DNA of 64,000 bases from Parasphingopyxis sp. CP4 (GTDB taxonomy: Bacteria > Pseudomonadota > Alphaproteobacteria > Sphingomonadales > Sphingomonadaceae). Positions 51,157-60,738 of this stretch are shown here, piece by piece. The notes beneath the pieces were generated by a model. That model made no database searches, had not been told where the DNA came from, and saw only the letters and a list, made by a program, of their open reading frames with translations. Location: positions 1,116,001 through 1,180,000 of the forward strand of contig NZ_CP051130.1 in the NCBI RefSeq assembly GCF_013378055.1. Direction: 5' to 3'. Both the position numbers and the translations under genes were made by a program. How positions within the stretch are numbered: the first letter of the stretch is position 1; every line of letters begins with the position of its first letter.

Positions 51157-51536
51157 CAGATCGCCTCCAATGTTTCGCGGGTCCGTGCGGACGGATTGAC
51201 GCCTGTATTGGGCTCGCCTTCACGATCCATGATCATCACATGCACCTCATTCTCGCAGAACGGTCGATGCTCGACGCCCTTGGGCACAACAATCATTTCG
51301 CCGCGCTCCAGGTGCTGGACGCCATCGCGAAACTCGATGCCCAGTGCGCCTTCGATCACGAGGAACAGCTCATCGGTGTCCGCATGGCTATGCCAATCGA
51401 AATCGCCCTTAAGCTTGGCGAGGCGGACTTCATTGTCATTGTAGCTGGCCGCAATCCGCGGATTCCAATGGTCTGAAAACTGCGAGAGCTTGTCGGCGAG
51501 GTTGATGGGGCAACAATCAGCCACGAGCAGCCCCAT
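51156..51536 (-). CDS. Cupin domain protein within the nuo operon
   Basis: A 126-residue single-domain cupin of the YdbB-like type. The metal-site residues appear in FDWHSHADTDELFLVIEG and GVEHRPFCENEV, with the typical GEMIVVPKG turn. No substrate is known for this group. It overlaps the preceding 78-codon membrane gene by 20 bp and touches the nuoE start, so it is embedded in the complex I message although not a complex I subunit. Confidence 0.85.
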   Translation of the reverse strand: MGLLVADCCPINLADKLSQFSDHWNPRIAASYNDNEVRLAKLKGDFDWHSHADTDELFLVIEGALGIEFRDGVQHLERGEMIVVPKGVEHRPFCENEVHVMIMDREGEPNTGVNPSARTRETLEAI

Positions 51537-51753
51537 TCCGCCAAGACTTTACAACCGGCCACAACCGTATGGTGATTGCCACTGCGGCAAAAAGCACAGT
51601 CATCGCTAGCAAGCCCATAAAGATCAGCCCAAGCAACAAATGAATGCTCTTGCTGACGTCACTCCAGAAAAAGCTCTCGATTATGAACAAGATCGCCCCA
51701 TTTATCAACGTGGCCGCCGAGAGGCACAATATCGCGAACCGTAACTGCCTCAC
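51517..51753 (-). CDS. Small membrane protein after nuoD, unknown function
   Basis: A 78-residue protein with two membrane segments ([20 protein letters not shown] and [20 protein letters not shown]). It begins with GTG, which overlaps the nuoD stop by 4 bp (GTGA), and ends 20 bp inside the cupin gene. The overlap pattern supports translation; the family is not recognised. Confidence 0.6.
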   Translation of the reverse strand: MRQLRFAILCLSAATLINGAILFIIESFFWSDVSKSIHLLLGLIFMGLLAMTVLFAAVAITIRLWPVVKSWRNGAARG

Positions 51754-52982
51754 CGGTCACACTCCCCGAAAACGACGTCGATCGCGCCGAGGATTGCGGT
51801 GGAGTCGGCGAGCATATGGCCCTTGCACATGAAATCCATCGCCTGGAGATGGCTGAACGCTGTCGGGCGGATCTTGCAACGATACGGCTTGTTGGTGCCG
51901 TCACTGACCAGATAGACGCCAAACTCACCCTTGGGGCTTTCGGTGGCGACATAGACTTCGCCCGCCGGGACGTGGAAACCTTCGGTATAGAGTTTGAAGT
52001 GATGGATGAGCGCTTCCATCGACTGCTTCATTTCGCCGCGCTTCGGCGGGACAATCTTGCGATCAAGACTGGCAATCGGCCCTTCTGGCATATCGTTGAT
52101 ACATTGGCGCATGATGCGCGCGGACTGACGAACTTCTTCGACCCGGACCATGAAGCGATCATAGCAATCGCCCTTGGTGCCCACGGGTACGTCAAACTCC
52201 ATCCGATCATAAACATCGTAAGGCTGCGACTTGCGCAGGTCCCAGGGAATGCCCGAGCCGCGGATCATCGGGCCGGAAAAGCCCCATTTTACCGCATCAT
52301 CCTTGGAAACGACCGCGATATCGACATTGCGCTGCTTGAAAATGCGATTGTCGACGACAAGGCTCATCGCGTCTTCGTAGAGCGTCGGAAACGTATCGAG
52401 CCAGTCGGCCATATCGGCGATCAGCTTGGGTGGCAGGTCCTGGTGTACGCCACCGGGCCGGAAATAGGCCGCATGCATGCGCGCGCCGGATGCGCGCTCA
52501 TAAAAGGCCATCGCCTGTTCACGGATTTCGAAGAGCCAGATATTCGGCGTCATCGCGCCAACATCCATCACATGGGCGCCCAGGTTCAGGCAGTGATTGA
52601 GGATGCGAGTGAGCTCGGCAAATAGCACGCGGATATATTGGGCGCGGAGCGGCACTTCGAGATCGAGCAGCTTCTCGATCGCCAGCACATAGCTATGCTC
52701 CATGCACATCGGCGAGACATAATCGAGCCGATCGAAATAGGGCAGCGCCTGTAAATAGGTTTTGTGCTCGATCAGCTTTTCGGTGCCGCGATGGAGCAGC
52801 CCGATATGCGGATCGACGCGTTCAACAATCTCGCCGTCCAGCTCCATGACCATGCGCAGCACACCATGGGCTGCAGGATGCTGCGGACCAAAGTTGATCG
52901 TGTAGTTGGAAATCTCGACATCGCCGATGGTCGGATCAACCTCGTCAGTCTTGCCCTGAATTTCTTCGAGATAATTAGCCAT
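51750..52982 (-). CDS. nuoD: NADH-quinone oxidoreductase subunit D
   Basis: 49-kDa-type subunit that forms the quinone pocket with NuoB (410 residues). The quinone-side loop [20 protein letters not shown] and the C-terminal SVVFGECDR-like end are canonical for the family (here [10 protein letters not shown]). NuoC and NuoD are separate genes, unlike the E. coli fusion. The start MANYLEEIQ at 52982 overlaps nuoC by 8 bp; 11 more upstream codons are possible but unlikely. Confidence 0.97.
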   Translation of the reverse strand: MANYLEEIQGKTDEVDPTIGDVEISNYTINFGPQHPAAHGVLRMVMELDGEIVERVDPHIGLLHRGTEKLIEHKTYLQALPYFDRLDYVSPMCMEHSYVLAIEKLLDLEVPLRAQYIRVLFAELTRILNHCLNLGAHVMDVGAMTPNIWLFEIREQAMAFYERASGARMHAAYFRPGGVHQDLPPKLIADMADWLDTFPTLYEDAMSLVVDNRIFKQRNVDIAVVSKDDAVKWGFSGPMIRGSGIPWDLRKSQPYDVYDRMEFDVPVGTKGDCYDRFMVRVEEVRQSARIMRQCINDMPEGPIASLDRKIVPPKRGEMKQSMEALIHHFKLYTEGFHVPAGEVYVATESPKGEFGVYLVSDGTNKPYRCKIRPTAFSHLQAMDFMCKGHMLADSTAILGAIDVVFGECDR

Positions 52983-53613
52983 TGGGAGCCTCCTCCCCAT
53001 CCGCTTTCTCATCACCCGGAAGAATATAGTCGGCCCCTTCCCATGGGCTCATGAAATCGAATGTCCGGAAATCCTGAGCGAGCTCGACGGGCTCATAGAT
53101 CACCCGCTTATGCTCTTCGGAATAGCGCATCTCGACATAGCCCGTGAGCGGGAAATCCTTGCGGAACGGATGGCCGCGAAACCCATAATCGGTGAGGATA
53201 CGGCGAAGGTCAGGATTGCCGTCAAACAATACGCCATACATGTCGAACAATTCGCGCTCGAGCCAGCCGGCCACCGGCCAGATATCGGTGATCGTCGGAA
53301 CCGGCGTTTCTTCGTCGGTCGTCACGCGGACGCGGATGCGATGATTGCGGGTCAAAGACAGCAGGTGATAGCAGACATCGAAGCGTTCGGGCCGCTCCGG
53401 ATAGTCGACACCGGCGATCTCCATCAGCTGCTGGTAATGCAGGCCTTCAGTATCGCGCAGCGTAACCATCACAGCGTTAATCGCCTCCCGACGCACCGTT
53501 ACCGAAATCTCGTCTACGGCCTCTTCAGCATGCAGCAGATCATCGCCAAGCGCGGCGCTGATCGCGTCAATCACGCCTTCATTTGAGGCGATTACAGGAG
53601 CCGGCGATGCCAT
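52975..53613 (-). CDS. nuoC: NADH-quinone oxidoreductase subunit C
   Basis: 30-kDa-type peripheral subunit (212 residues). The family signature [22 protein letters not shown]-type region is seen with [20 protein letters not shown]. The acidic C-terminal tail is variable in the family. Three bases separate it from nuoB. Confidence 0.97.
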   Translation of the reverse strand: MASPAPVIASNEGVIDAISAALGDDLLHAEEAVDEISVTVRREAINAVMVTLRDTEGLHYQQLMEIAGVDYPERPERFDVCYHLLSLTRNHRIRVRVTTDEETPVPTITDIWPVAGWLERELFDMYGVLFDGNPDLRRILTDYGFRGHPFRKDFPLTGYVEMRYSEEHKRVIYEPVELAQDFRTFDFMSPWEGADYILPGDEKADGEEAPNG

Positions 53614-53616
53614 CGA

Positions 53617-54159
53617 TCAACGCTCCACCGTGCCAACGCGGCGAATTTTCCGCTGGAGCTGCATCACGCCATAGAGCAGAGCTTCTGCGGTAGGCGGGCA
53701 CCCCGGGACGTAGATATCGACGGGCACAATGCGATCGCATCCGCGAACCACTGAATAGCTGTAATGATAATAGCCGCCGCCATTGGCGCAGCTGCCCATC
53801 GAAATCACATAACGTGGTTCGGCCATCTGGTCATAAACGCGGCGCAGAGCCGGTGCCATCTTGTTGCACAGCGTGCCGGCAACGATCATCACATCGGACT
53901 GGCGCGGGCTTGCGCGCGGCGCGGCGCCGAACCGTTCCATGTCATAACGCGGCATATTCACCTGGATCATCTCGACCGCGCAACAGGCCAAGCCGAACGT
54001 CATCCACCAGAGCGAACCAGTCCGCGCCCATTGAAACAGTTCTTCGGTCGAGGTGACGAGAAAGCCTTTGTCGGCCACCTCGGCATTGATGTCCTTCAAA
54101 AAGTCCGGGTCCGGAAGCGTGCCGGGTGGTGGCGGTGTCGTGTTGAGATCTACTCCCAT
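53617..54159 (-). CDS. nuoB: NADH-quinone oxidoreductase subunit B
   Basis: Complex I subunit with terminal cluster N2 (180 residues). The tandem cysteines of [10 protein letters not shown], the cysteine of [13 protein letters not shown], and those of [12 protein letters not shown] and [15 protein letters not shown] are all present. It overlaps nuoA by 10 bp. Confidence 0.98.
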   Translation of the reverse strand: MGVDLNTTPPPPGTLPDPDFLKDINAEVADKGFLVTSTEELFQWARTGSLWWMTFGLACCAVEMIQVNMPRYDMERFGAAPRASPRQSDVMIVAGTLCNKMAPALRRVYDQMAEPRYVISMGSCANGGGYYHYSYSVVRGCDRIVPVDIYVPGCPPTAEALLYGVMQLQRKIRRVGTVER

Positions 54160-54539
54160 TCGAGTGCCCCCACTTTCCAGGCATAGGCCAGGCCGATCGC
54201 CAGCTCGATCAGGAAAATCATCATCGCGATCCAGGCCACCCAGCCAAGGTCAAACACCGTGACGGCCCAGGGAAACAGGAATGCCGCTTCCAGGTCGAAG
54301 ATGATGAACAGGATCGCCACCAGATAGAAGCGTACGTCGAACTGGCTTCGTGAATCTTCAAACGCGGGAAAGCCGCATTCATATTCGGTGAGCTTGTTCG
54401 GATATGGATTGGCAGCGCCAGTGAATTTTGCCGCGATCATCGGCAAAACGACAAAGGCCAGTGACATCAGCAGCGCTATCCCGAGAAACAACAGGATCGG
54501 CAGATATTGGGTCAGATCGACGGCAATCGTCTCGGGCAC
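54150..54539 (-). CDS. nuoA: NADH-quinone oxidoreductase subunit A
   Basis: Three-helix membrane subunit (about 129 residues). The conserved loop [20 protein letters not shown] and the second helix [20 protein letters not shown] identify it. There is no ATG in a suitable place: GTG at 54539 gives the usual length, while GTG at 54593 and TTG at 54596 give a longer, Pro-rich N-terminus. None has a clear ribosome site. It is the first gene of the nuo run. Confidence 0.92.
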   Translation of the reverse strand: MPETIAVDLTQYLPILLFLGIALLMSLAFVVLPMIAAKFTGAANPYPNKLTEYECGFPAFEDSRSQFDVRFYLVAILFIIFDLEAAFLFPWAVTVFDLGWVAWIAMMIFLIELAIGLAYAWKVGALEWE

Positions 54540-54612
54540 AGGAAGGACTCGCGGTCTGCGTGGAATCTGGGGCGCTTTTAGGAGGATGCGCACCAAGGGG
54601 CAAGGCCGGAAG

Positions 54613-54628
54613 CCCGCCTATTTGCGGG
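54613..54628 (-). terminator. Short hairpin after the inositol monophosphatase gene
   Basis: CCCGC (minus strand 54628-54624) pairs with GCGGG (54617-54613) around a 6-nt loop, starting 6 bp past the stop codon. The stem is only 5 bp and no T run follows, so termination is uncertain; the 94-bp gap to nuoA may also carry the nuo promoter. Confidence 0.25.
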
Positions 54629-54633
54629 TTATT

Positions 54634-55452
54634 CTATCCGCGCAGCGCGCTTGCAACGATCTTGTGCAGCTTGGAATGGACCGCATCATTGGCCGCAAGA
54701 AATTCGCTGCGCTCCATCGGCTGGCTTCCACCGCGAAAATCGGTGACGAAACCCTTGGCTTCGCGGACGATCAAAATACCGGCGGCGACGTCCCAGGGCT
54801 GGAGATCGGCTTCCCAAAATCCATCGTAACGCCCGGCGGCCAGCCAAGCGAGATCGAGAGCTGCAGAGCCGTAGCGCCGGATCCCTGCGACTTTCGGAGC
54901 AATCGCATTGAAAATCGTGTTGAACTGATCGATATCCCCATGCCCTTTGAACGGCACACCTGTCGCAATCAGGCATTCGCTCAGATCGCGACGTCCCGAC
55001 ACAAGCAGCCGGCGGTCATGCAGAAACGCCCCGCGATGTCGTTCGGCCCAGAACAGGTCATCGGTTATCGGCTGATACACCATCGCCGCACTGATCTCGC
55101 CCCAGCCGCCGTCGAGCCTGGGTTCCTGGACTGCAATCGAGATTGCAAAATGCGGAATGCCATGGAGGAAGTTCGTCGTGCCATCGAGCGGATCGACCAC
55201 CCAGCGCGGCATGCCTTCTTCACCTTCAATCTCGCCACCCTCTTCCAGCAAGAATCCCCAACCCGGTCGAACTGCCAACAGCTCGTCGTACAGGATGCGC
55301 TCGGCCCGCATATCGGCTTTCGAGACAAAGTCGGCCGGGCCTTTGCGCGCGACTTGCAGATGCTCGACCTCAGAAAAGTCACGAGCGAGGCTGCGTCCGG
55401 CCTTGCGGGCGGCGCGATCCATAACGGTAATGATGGCGGAACGGGATGGCAT
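54634..55452 (-). CDS. suhB: Inositol monophosphatase family protein
   Basis: A 272-residue Mg-dependent phosphatase of the IMPase fold. Metal site residues are in LLEEGGEIEG, the signature WVVDPLDGTTNFLHGIPHFA, and the last in LQPWDVAAGILIVREAKG. Substrates in bacteria include inositol-1-phosphate and related sugar phosphates; E. coli SuhB also works in ribosomal antitermination, which cannot be inferred here. A GCAGGA site precedes the ATG. Confidence 0.9.
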   Translation of the reverse strand: MPSRSAIITVMDRAARKAGRSLARDFSEVEHLQVARKGPADFVSKADMRAERILYDELLAVRPGWGFLLEEGGEIEGEEGMPRWVVDPLDGTTNFLHGIPHFAISIAVQEPRLDGGWGEISAAMVYQPITDDLFWAERHRGAFLHDRRLLVSGRRDLSECLIATGVPFKGHGDIDQFNTIFNAIAPKVAGIRRYGSAALDLAWLAAGRYDGFWEADLQPWDVAAGILIVREAKGFVTDFRGGSQPMERSEFLAANDAVHSKLHKIVASALRG

Positions 55453-55496
55453 GATGGTTTCCTGCGCCCTAACCGAGCGCGCAAATCGAGGGGAGC

Positions 55497-56060
55497 CTAA
55501 TCGGCCTTTTTCACATATTCCTGCGCATAGACGTCAACGATGATCCGGGTACCGGCGCTGATATGCGGCGGCACCATGACGCGTACGCCATTATCGAGGA
55601 TTGCAGGCTTGTAGGAGGAGGATGCCGTCTGGCCTTTGACGACCGCATCGGCTTCGACAATTTCAGCTTCGACATGATCAGGAAGCTGAACCGAGATCGG
55701 TTTCTCTTCATACAGTTCGAGCATTACATCCATGCCGTCCTGGAGAAAAGCGGCGGCTTCGCCCAACATGTCCTTGGACAGCGCGATCTGCTCGTAATTT
55801 TCCTTGTCCATGAACGTCAGCATTTCATCGTCGGCGAACAGGAATTGATAGTCCCGCGTATCGAGCCGGACCTTTTCCACGGTCTCGGCTGACCGGAAGC
55901 GGACATTGTTCTTGCGCCCATCGACGAGGTTCTTGAGTTCGACCTGCATATAGGCCCCGCCCTTGCCCGGCTGGGTATGCTGGATCTTCACAGCCTTCCA
56001 AAGGCCGCCCTCATATTCGATGATATTGCCGGGACGAATATCCACGCCGCTGATCTTCAT
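55497..56060 (-). CDS. efp: Elongation factor P
   Basis: Relieves ribosome stalling at proline runs. The 187-residue protein has the KOW-like N-terminal domain ([20 protein letters not shown]), the tip loop [15 protein letters not shown] with modifiable Lys33, and two OB domains ending in [16 protein letters not shown]-type sequence. The start at 56060 fits; a longer reading from 56123 does not. No epmA/epmB-like modification gene is seen nearby. Confidence 0.97.
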   Translation of the reverse strand: MKISGVDIRPGNIIEYEGGLWKAVKIQHTQPGKGGAYMQVELKNLVDGRKNNVRFRSAETVEKVRLDTRDYQFLFADDEMLTFMDKENYEQIALSKDMLGEAAAFLQDGMDVMLELYEEKPISVQLPDHVEAEIVEADAVVKGQTASSSYKPAILDNGVRVMVPPHISAGTRIIVDVYAQEYVKKAD

Positions 56061-56205
56061 GGGTGTCTCACTTGTTTTGAAAGAGCCGGCGCGGCCTCTA
56101 ACAGCCAAGCGCCCGGGCCACAAGCGGCGAAGCCCTGTCGCTTCCGTCCAATACAGCGAATCGCGGAACCGGTATCTCTCCCATCACCAGCGAGAGGCAC
56201 AGAAA

Positions 56206-56400
56206 ATGGTACCGAGCAAAGGTCATTTCCCACGCGCCGCCGGTCTTTTCGGCCGGATCGTGCGAATTCCAAATCGCAAGGGCGAAACAGCGCATGGCGC
56301 GGCGGACGTTCCCAGCGCCGAAAGCTATCGCAAGATGCTGCTCAAAAACGCCGTGAACTTCACCGTGGGCCGCCGCACGCGGCGCGACACTGAAGCTTAG
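56206..56400 (+). CDS. Possible small basic protein, unknown function
   Basis: A 64-codon reading frame with a GAGAGG site 8 bases before the ATG and codon choice like its neighbours (many G/C third positions). The product is basic and soluble, MVPSKGHFPRAAGLFGRIVR at the start and VNFTVGRRTRRDTEA at the end. It lies divergent from efp and its stop overlaps thiE tail-to-tail by 4 bp, a spacing typical of real genes in this window. I know no homologue. Confidence 0.45.
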   Translation: MVPSKGHFPRAAGLFGRIVRIPNRKGETAHGAADVPSAESYRKMLLKNAVNFTVGRRTRRDTEA

Positions 56401-57029
56401 ACAGCCAGCAGCTCCCCAAACGCCTTAACAGCAGCCACTTCGCCTTCCGGATGGTTCCAGACGGCACCACTTACCGCAATAAAGTCTGCCCCCGCTTCGA
56501 TTAGCGGCGTGGCATTGTCCGGCGTGATCCCGCCAATCGCAACGCATGGCAGAACGAACATTGTCGACCACCAGGAGAGTATCTCAGGATCAGGCCGATG
56601 GGTCGTTTCCTTTGTGTTGCTGCCGAAGAATGCGCCAAAGGCGACATAGTCGGCGCCCGCCTCCCCCGCCTCCATCGCGAGATGGCGACTGTCATGGCAG
56701 GTCGCACCGATCTGGACGTCACGTCCCAGTTGCGCCCGCGCATCCGCAATATCCCCATCTCGCTGCCCCAGATGCACGCCATCTGCGCCCAACTCGCCGC
56801 AGAGATCCGCGCGATCGTTTATTATGAAGGCGCAGTCATGCTCCGCACAGATCGGCATCAATTGCTCGGCCATTGCCACGATTGCGGCATCCTCCGCATC
56901 CTTCATCCGAAGCTGGAAAGCGGCAACCGGACCGGCGGCCAAAGCGCGCGACAGTCGCTCTGGAAAATCATCGCCGAGTTCGGGCGGTGAGATCAGGTAG
57001 AGCTGACAATCGGTTTCGGCCTCGGCCAT
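56397..57029 (-). CDS. thiE: Thiamine phosphate synthase
   Basis: Joins the pyrimidine and thiazole halves of thiamine phosphate. The 210-residue barrel has FIINDRADLCGELGADGVHL, the LGRDVQIGATCHDSRHLAME stretch in place of the usual IG.S.H motif, DYVAFGAFFGSNTKE, and VAIGGITPDNATPL. The family is clear, though a regulatory TenI-type role is possible because the sequence is somewhat divergent. It follows fba by 12 bp on the same strand. Confidence 0.85.
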   Translation of the reverse strand: MAEAETDCQLYLISPPELGDDFPERLSRALAAGPVAAFQLRMKDAEDAAIVAMAEQLMPICAEHDCAFIINDRADLCGELGADGVHLGQRDGDIADARAQLGRDVQIGATCHDSRHLAMEAGEAGADYVAFGAFFGSNTKETTHRPDPEILSWWSTMFVLPCVAIGGITPDNATPLIEAGADFIAVSGAVWNHPEGEVAAVKAFGELLAV

Positions 57030-57041
57030 GATGTTTGCAGA

Positions 57042-57935
57042 TCAGACTTTGGCAGTCGATGCCTGGTGGATCTTGTCGATCGCCGCTGAAAGCGTGCCGT
57101 CGAATGTGGCATCGTCCATGTCATGCCGCAGATCCTGCAGCAGCGCGCGCGAGAAGCTGGCAATCATGCCGTGGTTCTTGGCGAGTTCTGTGCAGGCATC
57201 ATCTTGCGAATACCCGCCGGACAGGGCGACCACTCGGGCAACGCGTGGATGCGCAACAATGGAATCATAGAGCCCCGGCTGGACCGGTATCGAGAGTTTC
57301 AACATCACCTGGCGATCATCGGGCAGCGCATCGAGCGCTTTGGTGAGTTCTTGCTGCAAGATTGCGTCCGCTTCGGCGCGTTCCGGGCTTTTGAGTGAAA
57401 CCTCCGGCTCAACGATCGGCATCAGGCCATGATCGATGATCTGGTTTGCGACCTTGAATTGCTGGGTCACATTGGCCGCAATGCCGGTTGGTGAAGCCAT
57501 GTTGATGACCGACCGCATCTTGGTGCCGAAGATACCCTTGCCCACCGCGCGTTTGCACAGGGCATCGAGCTCCGGCATCGGTTTCATGACCTGCACGCCG
57601 TCGGCATCGTCTTCCAAGCCCTTGTCGACCTTGAGGAACGGCACCACGCCGCGTTCCCAAAGCAATGTCGGAACCGGCTTGCCATCCGCATCGCCGTCCA
57701 TCGTCATTTCGAACAGGATCGCACCGAGCACTTTGCCATTACCAAAGGATGGTGCCGTGATGATCCGCTGGCGCATCTGGTGGATGAGGGCGAACATCTC
57801 GTCCTCATTGGAATAGGCGTCCTCTCCGATACCGAAACCCTTGAGTGCTTTCGGGGTTGAGCCACCGCTCTGATCCAGCGCTGCAATAAAGCCCTCGCCA
57901 GTCTTGATCTTTTGCATCATCTCGGGATTAGCCAT
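57042..57935 (-). CDS. Fructose-bisphosphate aldolase, class I
   Basis: Cleaves fructose 1,6-bisphosphate by a Schiff-base mechanism. The 297-residue protein has the class I start FIAALDQSGGSTPKALKGFG, the VQVMKPMPELD lysine, EPEVSLKSPERAEAD and the Schiff-base lysine in MLKLSIPVQPGLY. No class II zinc ligands are seen. It is the last glycolytic gene of the minus-strand series tkt, gap, pgk, hotdog, fba. Confidence 0.94.
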   Translation of the reverse strand: MANPEMMQKIKTGEGFIAALDQSGGSTPKALKGFGIGEDAYSNEDEMFALIHQMRQRIITAPSFGNGKVLGAILFEMTMDGDADGKPVPTLLWERGVVPFLKVDKGLEDDADGVQVMKPMPELDALCKRAVGKGIFGTKMRSVINMASPTGIAANVTQQFKVANQIIDHGLMPIVEPEVSLKSPERAEADAILQQELTKALDALPDDRQVMLKLSIPVQPGLYDSIVAHPRVARVVALSGGYSQDDACTELAKNHGMIASFSRALLQDLRHDMDDATFDGTLSAAIDKIHQASTAKV

Positions 57936-58047
57936 CGCCTCTGGGTTCCTCTTTGGTTCGCGCGAATCTCACGCGTCTGATAATCAAGGCCGTTGGTATC
58001 GGCAACGGTCAGCCGCCGCGCATCGTGCATAGTCGGGCGCGCAGTCT

Positions 58048-58500
58048 TCAACTTCGAATTTTGCGAATGATCGCGTTAAAGCGGAGCGCCGGTTTGCCGT
58101 CGGCGGTAATCAGGCCCTGGATAAATATCGTCTTGCCGCCAGCTCGCACAACCTCACCACGAGCTTCAAGAAACTGGCCTTCGCTGACGGGATCCAGAAA
58201 GTCTCCGGTGAGACTGAGCGTGACGCCATGGCTGTCGCCCATCGCTTCATGGGCAATCGTGAAGATCGCGCTATCGGCGAAAGTCATCAGGCAACCGCCA
58301 TGCATAAAGCCGGCGCCGTTCATATGACGGTCCTCAGCGCGGAAAGCGGCTACCGGCCGACCGTCATCACCAATACGTTCGTAAAATGGTCCGCTCGATT
58401 GCTCGAAAGAATCACCGGGCCATGTAGACCAGCCGGCCCATTCGCCCTCGATGATCGGAACTAGCCCGCTATCGGATCCGACGCCGTCATTCTCGCTCAT
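58048..58500 (-). CDS. Hotdog-fold thioesterase (PaaI-like)
   Basis: A 150-residue PaaI-type hotdog protein: AEDRHMNGAGFMHGGCLMTFAD-type helix with the expected HGG, then VTLSLTGDFLDPVSEGQFLE and GGKTIFIQGLI strands. These hydrolyse acyl-CoA thioesters; the substrate is unknown. Its ATG overlaps the pgk stop by 4 bp, so it is co-translated with a glycolytic enzyme. The gap to fba is 112 bp, enough for a separate fba promoter. Confidence 0.85.
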   Translation of the reverse strand: MSENDGVGSDSGLVPIIEGEWAGWSTWPGDSFEQSSGPFYERIGDDGRPVAAFRAEDRHMNGAGFMHGGCLMTFADSAIFTIAHEAMGDSHGVTLSLTGDFLDPVSEGQFLEARGEVVRAGGKTIFIQGLITADGKPALRFNAIIRKIRS

Positions 58501-59681
58501 GTGCTAAGCGCCGCAACGCCTGGCAATTCCTTGCCTTCCATCCATTCGAGGAAGGCGCCGCCTGCGGTGGACACAAAGGTGAAATCACCGGCGACGCCCG
58601 CATGGTTGAGCGCGGCAACGGTGTCCCCGCCCCCCGCGACAGATGTCAGCGAACCTTCGCGGGTGAGCGCAGCAGCAGTCTGCGCCAGCGCCACTGTAGC
58701 GGTGTCAAAGGGCGGCGTTTCAAAGGCACCCAACGGTCCATTCCACACCAACGTCCGGCAGGTCTTTAGTGCGTCGGCTAACGCCTCAACGGCTGCGGGG
58801 CCGATATCGAGGATCATCTCGTCTTCCGCGACTTCATGGACATTTACCGTGCGCGTCGGCGGATTGGGTGCGAATTCCTTCGCCACGACTACGTCATAGG
58901 GCAAATGCACCGTACAATCGGCACGATCAGCGGCCTCGAGGATAGCAAGCGCGGTATCTGTCAATTCATGCTCGCACAGCGATTTCCCGACATCCACACC
59001 CCGTGCGGCGAGAAAGGTGTTCGCCATACCGCCGCCAATAATCAGATGATCGACCTTGGTGACGAGATGCTCGAGCACAGCAAGCTTTGTGGAGACTTTC
59101 GCGCCCCCGACGACTGCGGCAACCGGATGCTCCGGGTTGCCGAGCGCAGCTTCCAGGGCGTCGAGTTCTGCCTGCATTGCACGCCCAGCATATGCCGGGA
59201 GATGATGCGCTATCCCTTCGGTCGACATATGCGCACGATGCGACACCGAAAACGCGTCGCTGACAAAGGCATTGCCGAACGAGGCGATCGCCTTGGCCAT
59301 ACCTGGATCATTCTTTTCTTCACCCCCGGCAAAGCGTGTATTTTCGATCACGACGATCGCGCCGTCGGGAAGAGCATCGATCGCATCATTGTCTGGTCGC
59401 TGCATGAATATTACGTCTCGGCCGAGCACATCTGCCAGCACCGGCACGACAGGTTCGAGCGAGAATTCGGGGCGATATTCTCCCTTGGGCCGGCCGAAAT
59501 GCGCGAGCAGCAGAACCTTGGCACCGGCATCCGACAATTCGGTAATCGTCGGGACATGTGCACGCAGCCGCGTATCGTCTGTCACCGCGCCATCCGCCAT
59601 CGGTACATTCATATCGACGCGGACCAACACGCGCTGGCCGCGAACCGCTTCGATATCGTCCAACGTGCGAAATGACGTCAT
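58497..59681 (-). CDS. pgk: Phosphoglycerate kinase
   Basis: Makes ATP from 1,3-bisphosphoglycerate. The 394-residue protein has VLVRVDMNVPMADGAVTDDT, LLLAHFGRPKGEYRPEFSLE, the hinge region VVGGAKVSTKLAVLEHLV and the C-terminal SVAGGGDTVAALNHAG. Length is normal. It lies 36 bp after gap. Confidence 0.97.
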   Translation of the reverse strand: MTSFRTLDDIEAVRGQRVLVRVDMNVPMADGAVTDDTRLRAHVPTITELSDAGAKVLLLAHFGRPKGEYRPEFSLEPVVPVLADVLGRDVIFMQRPDNDAIDALPDGAIVVIENTRFAGGEEKNDPGMAKAIASFGNAFVSDAFSVSHRAHMSTEGIAHHLPAYAGRAMQAELDALEAALGNPEHPVAAVVGGAKVSTKLAVLEHLVTKVDHLIIGGGMANTFLAARGVDVGKSLCEHELTDTALAILEAADRADCTVHLPYDVVVAKEFAPNPPTRTVNVHEVAEDEMILDIGPAAVEALADALKTCRTLVWNGPLGAFETPPFDTATVALAQTAAALTREGSLTSVAGGGDTVAALNHAGVAGDFTFVSTAGGAFLEWMEGKELPGVAALST

Positions 59682-59717
59682 GACGCCAACCCTTTCTTAT
59701 CCGCTGAAATCTGCGGC

Positions 59718-60725
59718 CTAGAGCAAGCCTGCCATAACGGTTGCCGTGTCGATCATACGGTTCGAAAAGCCCCACTCATTGTCATACCAGCTAACCACAC
59801 GGGCGAGCTTGCCTTCGAGCACAGCTGTCTCGAGGCTGTCGATCGTGGAGCTTGCCGGATAGTGATTGAAGTCCGAAGAAACCAGCGGCTGATCGGTATA
59901 GTAAAGCACACCGTTCATCGGGCCATCAGCGGCCGCCTTGAGCGCTGCGTTCATTTCTTCAGCCGAGGTATCGCGTCCCGGCGTAAAGACGAGATCGATC
60001 AGCGAAACATTCGGCGTCGGAACGCGAACCGAACTGCCGTCGAGCTTGCCGTTCAGCTCCGGCAATACCAGGCCGACGGCACGAGCTGCGCCCGTCGTAG
60101 TCGGGATCATATTTTGCGCACCGCCGCGGGCCCGGCGCATATCCGAATGCATTTGATCGAGCATGCGCTGATCATTGGTGTAGCTGTGGATCGTGGTCAT
60201 GAACCCGCGCTCAATGCCCACCGTATCGTTCAGCACCTTGGCAACGGGAGCCAGACAGTTGGTTGTGCAGCTCGCATTTGAGACGATGACATCTTCGGCC
60301 GTCAGGCTGTCATGATTGACGCCGTAAACGACTGTCTTCGACACATTCTTGGCCGGCGCTGAAATCAGCACGCGCTTGGCGCCCGCATTGAGATGCGGCT
60401 CAGAGGCTTCGTGCGACTGGAAAAAGCCCGTGCACTCCAACACCATATCGACGCCCATCTCGGCATGCGGCAGATTGCCAGGATCGCGCTCTGACGTCGC
60501 GGCAATCGTCTTGCCGTTCACAGTAATACTGTCATCACCCGCTGAGACTGTGCCCGGGAAACGGCCATGCGTTGAATCATATTGAAACAACAAGGCGTTA
60601 GCCTTCGCATCGGCGAGATCGTTAATCGCAACCAGTTCGAAATCATGATCGTCGCGTTCGAGCATTGCCCGGGCAACCAGGCGTCCAATCCGTCCGAAAC
60701 CATTAATCGCTACTTTGACAGCCAT
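59718..60725 (-). CDS. gap: Glyceraldehyde-3-phosphate dehydrogenase, type I
   Basis: Oxidises glyceraldehyde 3-phosphate with NAD+ and phosphate. The 335-residue protein has the Rossmann start VAINGFGRIGRLVARAM and the catalytic cysteine in SNASCTTNCLAPVAKVL. SWYDNEWGFSNRMIDT is at the C-terminus. 13 bp separate it from tkt. Confidence 0.98.
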   Translation of the reverse strand: MAVKVAINGFGRIGRLVARAMLERDDHDFELVAINDLADAKANALLFQYDSTHGRFPGTVSAGDDSITVNGKTIAATSERDPGNLPHAEMGVDMVLECTGFFQSHEASEPHLNAGAKRVLISAPAKNVSKTVVYGVNHDSLTAEDVIVSNASCTTNCLAPVAKVLNDTVGIERGFMTTIHSYTNDQRMLDQMHSDMRRARGGAQNMIPTTTGAARAVGLVLPELNGKLDGSSVRVPTPNVSLIDLVFTPGRDTSAEEMNAALKAAADGPMNGVLYYTDQPLVSSDFNHYPASSTIDSLETAVLEGKLARVVSWYDNEWGFSNRMIDTATVMAGLL

Positions 60726-60738
60726 GGGGTCAGTCTCC

